Source: Pratylenchus scribneri
Lineage: Eukaryota > Nematoda > Chromadorea > Rhabditida > Pratylenchidae
Length of the DNA stretch: 64,000 nt
Direction of reading: 5' to 3'
Assembly: GCA_030063045.1 (NCBI GenBank)
Contig: JAQSEB010000020.1
Coordinates: 1,054,001 to 1,118,000 of the forward strand
In this document: piece after piece, positions 53,414 through 64,000 of the stretch
Position numbering within the stretch: position 1 is the first letter of the stretch
Layout: every line of letters begins with the position of its first letter
The notes under the pieces: generated by a model
Told to the model about the DNA's origin: nothing
The model's input: the letters and a program-made list of their open reading frames with translations, nothing else
Database searches by the model: none
Translations under genes and position numbers: made by a program

Positions 53414-56400
53414 ATGCTAGGAATTGCTCTGGTTTTCCTGCTCATCACAATTGTTGGCCTATTCGGTAATGTACTCGTTTTGTTGGTCATCGCGCTGAAT
53501 TCTAAAATGCATGACAGGTAAATTTGGAATATTCTTAATTTGTTACATTTTTGGGCACAATCTTTAAAATTATTTTTTTTAAATAAAAAACCTTAAATTT
53601 TATGGAAATGGAAATCAAAATAATTCACAAAATAATCCATCATTCATTTTCAGCACTTCCCTTTTCATTTGCAATTTGGCATTGGCCGATTTATTATTTT
53701 TGGCATTTTGCGTCCCATTGACTGCCCTCTCCTACCTCTCCAATTCTTGGCCATTCCCTGATTCATTATGCTATGTTACTGTCAGTTTACAATATGCCAC
53801 TTGCTATGTCTCCGTTTGGACTCTGGTTTTGTTGGCGCATGACCGATTTTTGGTCAGTTTTTCTGTCAATTTTTTTGGATTTCTTCGAGACGAATCTGCC
53901 CTATTTATTCCTCCCCATTTCAAAAATCAACATTTTAAAGGAATCAATCAATTCTTTTTGTCTTTAAATTCAAATAAATTGCATAGAAATATATTTCATT
54001 TTTGTGCCTTGAATGTACCTAAATTTCCTAAAAATTTGCAGTCAATCACATCAGCAACTGCTGGCCGCAATTTGCGTCAATCCCGTGCCGTACTTTGCAT
54101 TTGTGCAGCGGTTTGGTCCATTGTGATTGCGCTGAATTCCCTCCAAATGCGCAATGTGGGCGTTTTGCGTTTCGAATACAATGTACGTTTTTCGAGGGGA
54201 ACTTTAAAACGAGAAGAAATGGGCCAAAACATGAAAAGAAAGAGGACAACAAAACATGCAAATTGTCAATTAGTCGGGGAAAAATAAATAAAAAATTCCG
54301 CAAACTTTATAGTTTAAGGTCTACAATTTGCAACCCTTTTACAATGTATCCTTCACTTTTTTATTTAATTTATTTTTGGAAATAATTATTAACACATCTG
54401 TCTGTGTCCATATATTCCCACTTCCCAGTCATAATTTTCATTTCATCAAGTGAAAAAGTGGCAGAAAATTGAAGCTCAAAATTGTAGGAAATTGATGGGA
54501 GTGGCGGCCCAGATAATTGCTCCCTTCCTCAATTCCTTTTGGGACATAATTTTTAATTTGGCTGGATTCTGGAGAGACATTTAGTTGGCTGATGGCTGAT
54601 GCCAATTTAGCCATTTTAATCCAAAGATACATTTGAAATTAAGGCAATTATTTTAAAACGGCAAATAAAATAAAATGGAAGGAATTTACCAAAAATGAGA
54701 TAAGAATTAAAATGTGACAAAAGTTGAACCAATGGAACGAAAATTCAGACAACCCAAAAAAAATTCTAATTACCTGTGACGACTTATTAAGCAAAGGGAG
54801 CAAAATTTGAGCATAGATCTTTTGCATTAGCCATAAAATATTTGAGGAATTCAATTCCCGAATAAAAGTGCAAATTGACAACATGAAAATAGATTAGGAA
54901 GGAAATGGAAGAACATCCGCCACCAAAGATGGCTGGCTCTAAAAGTCTAAAATATTGGAATGTTCAAAGGCGGATTAAGACCATAAAATATTAAATTTCT
55001 GCCATCAAAAAGCAGAGTAATTAATCCAAATAAGGCAAATAGTAAAAATAGACAATTCTTCAACTTTTTTCCAGGGTACCTATGGTTCGGCTTGCGTCGA
55101 TTCCCTGGAAATTGCCATTGCCAACTCCTCTCCGGCCCAAGCCCGTCTCTTCTATTGGGGCTTCAATTTAGGCGCATATTTGCTCCCATTGGCCATGTCC
55201 TGTGCCTTCTATTTCCTTTTGGTCAAGGAAATTTGGCGACAAAAGTTGGTCCAGTCAAAATCATCACAGAAGTGAGTATTTCAGCATTTTTATGATTTGA
55301 ATTATTTTCGTCAGAATTTAATCTTAAAAATCTTTGTAATTTTGATATTCCCTGAGGCCATATTTCTCTTGTTTTGAATGAGGCAAGATTTGGAGGTCCT
55401 AATGCCTAAAAGGGCAAATTGACGTGGAATTCGCGTGGGATTTGTCCGTTTTCCCAATACTACTAATCCCTTCAAACGCATTCAATTCCCCTCGGAAGAA
55501 ATGTTCATTCCAAAAACGCGCATCCGTTAAAATTGCCTGTGAGGGGTTAAATTTGCCCTTTAAATTTAAAGGCTTAAAATTTGCCTCAAAGGGATTCACA
55601 TTCATAGCTTAATATTTTGAATTCAAGTTTTCGCTTTTCGTATGAAAATGTCATTTAAATGGGACCTACATTAATCTTCACAATATTGTTTTAAAAAATA
55701 GCCAGAAAAAAAAAGAATTGACGTTGAAATGGATGATCCATTTCATTTAAATTTTTTCACATAAATCCTCCATAATCCGCCAAAGATGCGTCGTAAATAT
55801 TTGTCTCAAAGGATTCCGGTGCCAAATTCTAGTCATAATCCAAATCCACAGGTTGTTTTCAACGTTTAATCCTCAATCACAATGTAAACAACAAAATGTT
55901 GGATTTTAAGGGGAATATCTTAAAAAATTGGAATGGGGATAATTTCCAAAAAACAAAACTAGCAAAAAAAAAATTGGAAAATTTACAGTTTATGATATTA
56001 TGATAAATTTTGGGGAAAAACAATAGAATTGTATAAAATTGTACAAGACATTTTGATTTTTGAGGCTATAAATTTGGCCACAATTTTGAGTTTGGAACTT
56101 ATTTTCTTAGTTTACACCGTTTGTTCCAATTTTCATAAAATTTTGCCAAATTATATGGATGAAACTTTTAAAAATAATTTTGGGAAAAAAAATTCACATG
56201 AATTAATCCAATTAATAACATCTATTTCTTCCAGAATGAAACGCCATGCCACCCGGATGGTTTTCTTCGTCATAATCACATTTGGGCTTTGCTGGTTCCC
56301 ACAGAATTTGCGCTTTTTCCTCCAAGGTCTCAATTATCCGGAAGCTAGCTTCTGGGAACGAGACGAGAAAACGTGAGTGGCACAAATTATTCAAAAAGGA

Positions 56401-57577
56401 CATCAAAATATTTTTGACATTTTAAAGTCTTTTGCTCGTCCAATCCGTCGTCCAAACAATGGCATATGCGAACAGTTGTGTGAATCCAATCTTATATGGT
56501 AAATTTACTTTGAAATTGTTAATATTAGTATATCTTGGCTTCTGAAAATCATTGAATTTTAAATAAAGGCGAAAAGATTTTAGCGGTTCAGAAATTAATC
56601 CTAGATCCATTATGACCATATTTTTTGCATAAATTTCCCAAATTCAATGATTTTTGCCTTTCAATAATATAAATTTCATGTCAAATTCTCATTCATCTAC
56701 AGGTCTCCTCTCTGAACGTTTTCGAATCGCTTTTCGACGGACAATATCCCGCCTCCTCTGTTGCCCAAATTCAATTGGATTACCTAACGGCATTCCATTC
56801 CCTCAATCATTTGGCACACAACCGCGCAATTCACCGCCATATTTGCCATCAAAAAGACCATCCTCCCAAATGACATTTGGCGGTGGGAATGGCGGAAACA
56901 ACAGTAGAAGGGAATCAAATGGAATACAAAATGGTGGATGGATTAGTCCAGCTGGCAATTCAAGGCAAGTTTCGCGCATTTATTTGGCTAGACAAAAAAT
57001 AAATCAGTACATAGTCTGCCTTTTTGGCTCATATCTTAATAAGGAAACAACCAATTTGGTAAGGCGATATGCCATTTGAATGCCTAAATGTCCTCTAAAA
57101 AGTGGCCACATAATTTTTTGAAAATTTAAAATAATTTGCAAAATAAGCGACTTTTTCTCAAAAATTCAAGCTATTATACTAAAAGACATGAAACTTTTTA
57201 TAGTTTGGAATTTTTAAAATTTACTAAAGACAAAAATTGTAGAGGATACTTTGAACTTTCAAATGATATAAACCCTTCCAAAATTGGTTATCGCCTCGCT
57301 GAGTGAGCGCTGGGCCAAAATAAATAACTCAATTATCAATTCAACAGTACCAAAATATTATCCAATCGTATTTTCTATATTTCATTTTTTCAGGTCCATT
57401 CTTCCTTTGGCCAGTCCAGTCGAATCATGCGCTACAGAATATCGTCAAAATTCACCATCTGCCACTGCCAATTTGTTGACAACCTGGAATCGAACTCGTT
57501 TGGAAATATTGGGCGAGGAAACTCGATCAGCTATTGTGGAAGAAAGCGAAGGGGAAGAGGATGTTGTGTTGCTTTAA
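53414..57577 (+). CDS. Neuropeptide GPCR, allatostatin-A/galanin receptor type (NPR-9-like)
   Basis: Rhodopsin-class seven-helix receptor. Exons 53414-53517, 53654-53852, 54042-54182, 55075-55271, 56235-56372, 56428-56498, 56703-56964, 57394-57577; 431 residues. TM1 has GNVLVLLVIALN, TM2 LALADLLFLAFCVP (Asp47), TM3 ends in D98-R-F100 in place of DRY, and Cys74/Cys155 can form the usual disulphide. TM6 has CWFP (233-236) and TM7 NPILY (279-283); a CC pair after helix 8 may be palmitoylated. The GTYGSACV second loop and TM2/TM3 text resemble insect allatostatin-A receptors, so a peptide ligand coupling through G protein is likely. Only a few residues precede TM1: an upstream exon joining at the TGCTAG acceptor (53419-53420) is probable. 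Intron 56965-57393 is GC-AG and contains a family B copy. Confidence 0.85.
57025..57310. repeat. Family B foldback copy
   Basis: In the GC-AG receptor intron 56965-57393. AATAAGGAAACAACCAATTT and TAAATGTCCTCTAAAAAGTG on the left are mirrored by CCTTCCAAAATTGGTTATCG and CTCGCTGAGTG on the right. Confidence 0.7.
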
Positions 57578-57736
57578 AATGGATGGAATTAATTATAGGA
57601 AAATATTTGAATAATTTAAAAATAATGCGGGAATAAACATATCCAAATTTGTCATCTAAATTTTGCCCAATTTTTGTTTAAAATAAATTCAATAAAATTT
57701 AAAAAAATATAATTCAAATTCAATTATGAAATAGTT

Positions 57737-58589
57737 TTAATGAGCAAAAATAATAAAAATGAAGCAAAATGTCATCCAAATTTGTGGCCTCCAATTGTTT
57801 CGTCCAGCTAAATTTGTTGATGTTGTCCTTTTCAATAGTTTTTGTTCCTCTTCGGCTGTCAGCCTTTCCAATGCTTCGGCACCTTTTCTCACAATTTGTT
57901 CATTTTGTTGCATTGAAGACTGCAAAAATAAATAGTTTATAATTTTATTTTAAGCTAGAAATTAAGAGAATTTTCTTAATTTTTCTGGGAAATTTGAATA
58001 GAATTTCCCTCTCTACTTACACCTACAACCAATTAACGTAAATTCTCTATTAGAAGCCCCGAGCCTTTTAATTTTCAGAGATACTTTTAAAGAGGGTTTT
58101 TAATTTTTATTAAAGAAGTATTTTATAAATTTCTTAGACCCTCCGAGGTGGAGGTTTTTCCGATTATTTCGATTTAATTTCACCTAAAATTTAGTTATTT
58201 TTGACATTAATTTTTCGATGGGAATGGGCTTTTAATAAATAATTTACGATTTCTCAGAAATATTCTCCCAATTCTTCTCACATTCATCATCCGCTCGATG
58301 CGTTCCACCTTCTCCATTGTGACCAAATCGGCCAATTTGGCCAATTCCAGGGCATGCGCGATTAGGGCTGTGGCATTGCCCTCGGCAAAATGGACCCAAT
58401 CCGCTTTGGGAAGGCCCAATCTTTGGTCGGCAGTTGATGATGGGCCTAAAAATGAATTAGTTAATTAATTTCGGAAAAGACAAAAAGTGAACCTGAAATT
58501 GTTATGCGAAATTGGATGAGAATTAAGGCGGCAACCGGGAAGAAATATGCAAAATTTGGAATAAAAAATGATTGAATGTAAATTGGCAT
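57737..58589 (-). CDS. Small unrecognised protein with hydrophobic ends
   Basis: Three minus-strand exons, 58493-58589, 58282-58445 and 57737-57919, join in phase through introns of 47 and 362 nt to give 147 residues. The N-terminus has a long hydrophobic segment (residues about 8-33, a signal peptide or membrane helix). A helix-forming middle (LIAHALELAKLADLV, then KVERIERMMNSS) and a charged helix (ALERLTAEEEQKLLKR) follow. The C-terminus is hydrophobic (MTFCFIFIIFAH). N-glycosylation sequons NAT and NSS are present. I recognise no family. It is convergent with the receptor gene (stop codons 160 bp apart) and lies 1.3 kb downstream of mks-6 on the same strand, with a family B copy between, so shared transcription is doubtful. 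Confidence 0.6.
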
Positions 58590-58724
58590 AACTATAAAGA
58601 TTAAGAAGAATAAATTTTAGTTGAAAAATAATTTGCAAATTTTTAATTAGGATTGTGGAAGTGAGCCTTTTCTTGCAAAATAGATGACCCAACATAATTC
58701 CGCAAATTCAGTATCTATCACGTT

Positions 58725-59035
58725 CTTTTGGCCATAGCCCAACAGGCAAGCAACCAATTTGGGAAGGCGATATGCCATTTGAAAGCCCTACCTAATGTCC
58801 TCTAAAAAGTGAGTTTTTATTTTATTGAAAATTTAAAACAATTTGTAAAATAAGCGACTTTTCTTCAACAAATTCTGGTTTATTGTAATTAAAAGAAATT
58901 TAATAATTTTTAAATAGAATTTCATAAAATTTTAAATTCTAAATTTGTAGAAGACACTTTAAGCTTTCAAATAGTATATCGCCTTCCTTGATTGACCATT
59001 GCCTCGCTGAGAAATAGTCAAAAGAATGGCACAGT
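58725..59035. repeat. Family B foldback copy
   Basis: Between mks-6 and the small gene. GGGAAGGCGATATGCCATTTG and AATGTCCTCTAAAAAGTGAG face the inverse AGAAGACACTTTAAGC, AGTATATCGCCTTCC and GCCTCGCTGAG. The rest of 58590-59909 has purine-rich frames on both strands without recognisable coding content. Confidence 0.7.
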
Positions 59036-59909
59036 TATTAAATAAAAAGATGGCACTGAATTGCACCCCCAATCGCCTTTAATAATGAGGTGGATTATCC
59101 CCCAGCCATCTTTGGAATTGAGCGCTTTATATATGGACATGGACGGAGGAGCCGATGACCTACCCACCTACGGCCATATGGCCACAATACAAAAATGGCG
59201 AATGAGGAAATAGGAAAGAAAAAAATTGATTGAGGTTGTAGGGATAAATGAAGAAAATTGGACGACAAAATGACAAAATTTGTCCGGGAAAAATGAGGCA
59301 AAATTCGATGAAGGAAATGGCCGCTGTTTACACATCTATATAAACCCCCTGCCAAATTGCATTAGGCCGACAGTGCCAGGAGGAGGGAGGGAAAACAATC
59401 CCCTTGGGGGATTTGGCCAAAATAGGAAGGAAAGGAAAGGCAGGAAATTGAGAGAGGTGGAATTCTCGGCTGAACAAACAGTGGCCAAAAAATGTTTTAG
59501 GGAGGAAAATGAGTGGACAGGATTATTTCTACACTGAAAAGCCAACCAAAAAACGACAAAGCTTACTTGAAGAACATAAATGGGTTTTGAAAGTAAAAAA
59601 ATATACTCAAATCGGCGGCACCACTCAATGTGGGTTGGCATCTTATAAAGCAAGGATTGCGTGGGAAAATGGACTTTTATTTTTTGTGCCAAACATTCGG
59701 CTGACTAATGTGAATATTCAATTCATTCAATGGAAAATATTTCCAAGGAAATGCATAAAATTGTTGAAAAAATGACTGAATTTGTCGAAAACTTTTTGTA
59801 ATCAAAAAATAATTTTTTAGGGTTATATAACATGGCCAAATCCGGATTCTTTAATATTCTTATGCTCAGAGAGCTAATATATTAAATTTTTTCCATTCTT
59901 CCCAAAAAT

Positions 59910-62900
59910 TTATCGGCTTCCTCTGCTGCTTCCACCTCCTCTCTCTGTTGTAGAGGTATTTGGTAAAAGAGTGCAAATTGCAATGGAACAGCTGAAAATA
60001 GTGCCAAAAAATGGTTGCAAATAGACGGCCAGCGCAAATTGGGCCATTGGCTGGGAATTTGTGTGGACCAATGTTCGCATACAATGGCCAATGATTTGGC
60101 CCCTTGAAATGAATGGAAGGCGGAATGCGAGGGCAGAAATTTGGAAAGCTGGCCGTAAATGGGCCAAACGGGCATCGATTGGATTATTCTCGAGTGATGT
60201 GGAATTTTGGGTGGATTCAGGGGAAAATAGGTCACGCCAGGAATCGGCCAATATTTCTCGAAGTGTTCTGTAAAATTTTTAGGGAATTTTTTTGTAAATT
60301 CCCTAAAAAAACTGGCCTAGAAGCCATCAAATTCCACTGGGGAATGGCAAAAGGACGGGCCTCATCGAATTTGAGACGAATTTCCCGTTCCAGCCCAGTT
60401 CTCAACTCCATCAGGGCATTCTCATCGACGGGCTCATAGCGAAGGAATTCAGGCTGAAAAATGGGAATATTTTTACATTTTTATTTGATAAAACCAATTT
60501 GGATTTATTTTATATGTTCACAAAAATATTTCACATTGGCTTTTACTAAAGCTTTTCATTTTATTTAGTTCTTTCTTTAGAGAAATTTGATAGCAAAATA
60601 ATTGATCAAAACATAATTGGCCAAAAAAATTATTGCCTAATAACAAAAAAGGCTCGATTTTGGAATATTTATCGTTTTCTCATGTTGGAAATGAATATCC
60701 TTTAGGAGGGCATGTTGAACACTCTTTCTTTGATTTAAGGAAAAGAGAAAAAGTACGGTAGCAGAAATCTCCCTTTTTGCAATCAGCAACAAGCAAAGAA
60801 ATGCCTCAAGGGCATATTCATAATCACCCTATTCTCTTTGTGCTTCCCATCCATTGCCTGGACCCTCGCTGACGCTGATTGGTTAAAGGAAAAGAGAAAG
60901 TACGGTAGCAGCAGAATGATTTCCTTCTTTTCAATCATCAATCAGCAGCAGGAATATGGCATGAGGGCAAATTGCAAATTCATCTTCTCTTCCCTTTCCC
61001 TTCCCAAAGTACAGTAGTTGTGGAGAATGATAAAATATTTGAAACAGTTATAGCTCCCTTCATCCCTAACCGTTTTTAATTATCTTGATATGGTTTTAAT
61101 AGAGAAGAAAATGCTCTTTCTTTTAATATAAATTATTTTCCATAAATTTAAGATTTTCTTATGTCCGAATTTTGCAAAAATTTTCATACATCATTCAAAA
61201 TGATAAATTTTAATACCAATAAATTAAATCTGTAGAAGATTTTGATATCAAAATATTTGATAAAAAAAAATAAAATTGGCCATATTTTATGGCCAAATAA
61301 TGAAAACTGCACAATTTCGGCGTAATTCATAACTTTTGAAATTTATATTATATCAAATCAAATAATTCATTCTCAAATCATTATTCATTCATCGAAATTA
61401 AGCCTTTAGTACAAAAGCCAAAGTTTTCATTACCAATTTAATAAATAAATTTATCTATTTAAGGCATAATTTTACATTCGCTAAAATGTCAATAAGAAAG
61501 CACGAAACTAAATTGAATTTTTCATTAAATTGAGGTCGAAAATTCTTACTTGTACTGAAACCAAATTCTTGCGGCCTTCGCCAAACAACGGTTCCCAATG
61601 TGCTCGTTTTCGAAGGTCAAAATCTAGCTGGGAAGGATGTTCTCCATTTTGGACATTGGCAAATACATTGTCCATTGTGAGCACGGTGCCCACCGAAATG
61701 AGGGGACAATTCGGGTCGGATGGGGCAAAATGATGACCTGCAAAGGAATGTAATGTCAAAATAAATTCCTTTATCCCCCAAATATATTTTAAATTAAAAA
61801 GAATTTGGAAAATTTCTTTTTTGCCGGAAAACTTACCATCTCCGGGACTAATTAGCCAATGTTCCTGGTCACCGCCAAATTGGACCAAAACAAATGCGCA
61901 GTTTGGACCATCCGGCAATGCTTTGCCCAGCAAAAGGACTGAAGACAATTGAAGGCCAAGAAGCCAACAACAAAGCAGAATGCCCTGTTCATCCGGGCTG
62001 GCACAGGCAATTCGAAGAGTCTTCATAAAAAAAATTAATTTATTGAAAATTAAAACTATTGTCCTTAATTAGAATAATTCCATCTATTCCAAAAAAGAAT
62101 AAATTAATATAAAATTTATATTTTTTATTATACTAATTTTGTAATAATCCAAATAATAATTCAAACTTCATCGGCCGTAGACCAAATTGGTAAAGAGGCC
62201 ACCATTGGATCATGGAATGTTGGAATTGAAGCCACCATTTGGGCAGCCAATTCAACCGCATTTTTTGGTTGGACATTGAAGAGGCTGACAATTTGCGGGG
62301 GTGGAGGCAATCTTCGAAGAAATCTGAAATATAATTTTATTAAATTAAATGGAAAGAATAATATAAAATTTGGATAATTAATTAAAAAGTTTAGATTCAT
62401 TTTTATATTCAAATTATGCTGATTAAGTTATGGCCATAAATATAGATTTTTTGGCCGAAAATTATGTTAAAATCGAAGTAAAATATTGTCTGAATTTCCC
62501 GTTCCCTATCCCTCTATCTTTTTGATTCCTGCCTTGAAGCCAGCACCCGTTTTCCCGATGAATCGGTGGCCATTGAAAGAATTCGTCTATTCGGAAAACG
62601 TTGCTGCAAGGAAGATTCAAATTTCAAACATTCTGCGATTAACTGAAACAACAAAATTTGTCAATTAAATTAGAAGGAAATAACAACATTTTGATCGGAT
62701 TCACCAAATGGTGAATTGTTTAGAATTGTGGGCGAAGGATGGACGAATGAAGGCGGATCACGGCTGATCAAAATGCGAACGGTGATAGGCGATTTGGATG
62801 GAATGCCTCTGAGCAATAATAATTTAAGGGTGGAACAAAATTTTAACATTTGAATTTTGTGCATTTTTCAATTGAATATTTGGGTTTAAATTTAATCATT

Positions 62901-63722
62901 TGGCCATTATTTTATAGCCGTGATTGGATAGCATTTAATAAAGAAAGAATTAGATAATTTGATTGAAATTTAAAAAATCTATGACGAAAAAACATCAAAA
63001 TATGTTATTAAAATCGAGTAGTTTTCATTATTTCCTATAATTTTCTAGCCAATTCCCTCCTCTTAATTATCCATCATAGCAGATTTTTTGTCATTCTAAA
63101 ATCACCTTATGTTAAAACTCCAAAATTGGTCATAAAATTGTAGCCCTAAAATAATGTTTTTCATTGTTTTACATTGAAATATAAATAATAAAACATCTCA
63201 AATCTGCTGGTAGATAATTAAATCTAATTTCTATATTCAAAATGCCCTAGAAAAAGAGCTAAATTAAATGGTTTGTAATTTTAAATTGATCAATATAAAG
63301 ATGGCTAAAATATTTTCCAGTGCATAAAATTTGAATAGTCTCATTTTAATTTGGGTCTCTTTACTTGTATCCAGTGTAAAAAATTGGCCCTCTCAATGCC
63401 AAATGTCCATCCATTTTTGCCATTCCATTCAATGCAGACAATGGTACACGGGCCGAACCAAGCCAACGTTTTTCCACACGTTCATGGCTAAAAATGGACA
63501 ATAAAATTACAAAAAAATGGGTCTTTTCCGTAATAGAAAATGCCCTCCTAACCGAGTATCCTTCTCCCGATCGTCACTTTCCATTGGACGTACTTCCCTG
63601 TCAAATATTTCCACTTCTATGCATAATTCTTCGCTAAATGGCGGTGGCGGAATATCCAACACCAATGTTTCTTGCCAATTTGCATGCCGTCCATCGACAA
63701 GTGCTGTCGATTGGGATTGGCC
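59910..63722 (-). CDS. mks-6: MKS-6/CC2D2A ciliary transition-zone protein, C-terminal part
   Basis: CC2D2A is part of the MKS complex gating the cilium; in nematodes it acts in sensory neurons. Exons (5' to 3'): 63553-63722, 63365-63487, 62688-62808, 62533-62603, 62167-62323, 61837-62020, 61550-61737, 60317-60453, 59910-60267; 502 residues, the 5' part lying beyond the right edge. The order matches vertebrate CC2D2A: C2-domain end (RHERVEKRWLGSARVP), FPNRRILSMATDSSGKR, LPIWSTADE followed by GILLCCWLLGLQ, the transglutaminase-like region (CPLISVGTVLTMDNVFANVQ, HWEPLFGEGRKN), SVQPEFLRYEP, TLREIL and FALAVYLQPFFG near the C-terminus. Introns 60268-60316 (49 nt, donor GCCAGT) and 62324-62532 (donor GCAGGA) are GC-AG and are fixed by homology and phase. 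A minus-strand frame shifted by one base at 59882-60235 is a shadow. Confidence 0.9.
60735..60995. repeat. Direct repeat of about 151-bp spacing in an mks-6 intron
   Basis: AGGAAAAGAGAAAAAGTACGG...CAGCAACAAGC at about 60738 recurs at about 60890 as AGGAAAAGAGAAAGTACGG...CAGCAGCAGG. It sits in intron 60454-61549, near a family D right arm (61055-61125). Confidence 0.6.
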
Positions 63723-63779
63723 CTAAAATAAGTCAAATTTATAATAATCAAAGGCCATAAAATGTAGGACAGGACTTTT

Positions 63780-64000
63780 CATTATCTGAGCCATTCTTTT
63801 GACCATATCTCAACAAGGAAACAACCAATTTGGGAAACCGATATGCCATTTTAAAGCCCTAAATGTCCTCTAAAAAGTGGCTTTTCTAATTTTTTGAAAA
63901 TTTTAAACATTTTGTAAAATAAGTGGCTTTTTCTCACAAAATTCGGGCCTATTAAATTCAAAGAAATAAAAATTGAACAATGGTATTATGCCTTCTCGAA
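63780..64000. repeat. Family B foldback copy, cut by the window edge
   Basis: In the mks-6 intron upstream of the exon at 63722: ATCTCAACAAGGAAACAACC, CGATATGCCATTTTAAAGCC, AATGTCCTCTAAAAAGTGGC, then TTCGGGCCTATTAAATTC at the centre. Confidence 0.7.

Noticed and set aside
55785..55850. Extra receptor exon in the third intracellular loop (starting at MRRKYLSQR)
   Set aside because: Its entry and exit phases do not fit the flanking exons, which join directly to a normal receptor loop.
59336..59692. 118-codon minus-strand frame and overlapping plus-strand frames
   Set aside because: No recognisable domain. mks-6 ends at 59910 by homology to the CC2D2A C-terminus, so this is downstream sequence.
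59882..60235. Alternative mks-6 C-terminus ending EEADKFLGRMEKI
   Set aside because: It is one base out of the frame that carries the family motif FALAVYLQPFFG and the preceding TLREIL exon junction.

Overview
The window comes from a nematode nuclear genome. It is AT-rich, with small multi-exon genes (introns from about 45 nt to 1.4 kb), and carries recognisable homologues of the Schnurri-type zinc-finger factor SMA-9, a nematode ZP-domain cuticlin, the ciliary protein MKS-6/CC2D2A, UDP-glucose pyrophosphorylase and an allatostatin/galanin-type peptide receptor. I rebuilt the genes exon by exon from splice signals, phase continuity and remembered family motifs. Every model closes in frame. 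6 of the 70 introns I placed use a GC donor instead of GT. I recall elevated GC-AG splicing being reported for cyst nematodes, which would fit a tylenchid plant parasite, but the species is inference.

Layout: 1-18364 (+) is the sma-9 homologue, 23 exons in the window, with its 5' end outside. 18365-20873 is intergenic with a 33-bp minisatellite. 20874-27142 (+) is a secreted PAN/apple-type cysteine-rich protein of 744 aa. 27500-31579 (-) is a cuticlin of 457 aa, convergent with the PAN gene. 31580-38943 is a long divergent spacer, with a possible coding remnant on the minus strand at 38133-38476. 38944-44157 (+) is UDP-glucose pyrophosphorylase, 480 aa. 44158-53413 is a 9.3-kb stretch with no supported gene, holding degenerate tandem repeats. 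53414-57577 (+) is the peptide GPCR, 431 aa. 57737-58589 (-) is a small unrecognised hydrophobic-ended protein, 147 aa. 59910-63722 (-) is the C-terminal half of mks-6, which runs off the right edge.

The genes have no obvious joint pathway: BMP-pathway body-size regulation (sma-9), cuticle and extracellular matrix (PAN protein, cuticlin), sugar-nucleotide supply (UGP), neuropeptide signalling (GPCR) and the ciliary transition zone (mks-6). No operon is evident.

Non-coding sequence is dominated by short foldback (MITE-like) families. Family A has six copies, all left of 22.2 kb. Family B has about ten copies in or near most genes. Family C (GGTTTAAACC-containing) has about ten. Other foldbacks lie at 26.4 and 43.3 kb, and there are large minisatellites at 8.1-8.8, 16.0-16.9 and 19.3-19.9 kb. 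I found no convincing undescribed multi-gene system. The strongest unusual signals are the GC-AG introns, zinc fingers split by introns (one by a satellite-filled intron), and the foldback families.
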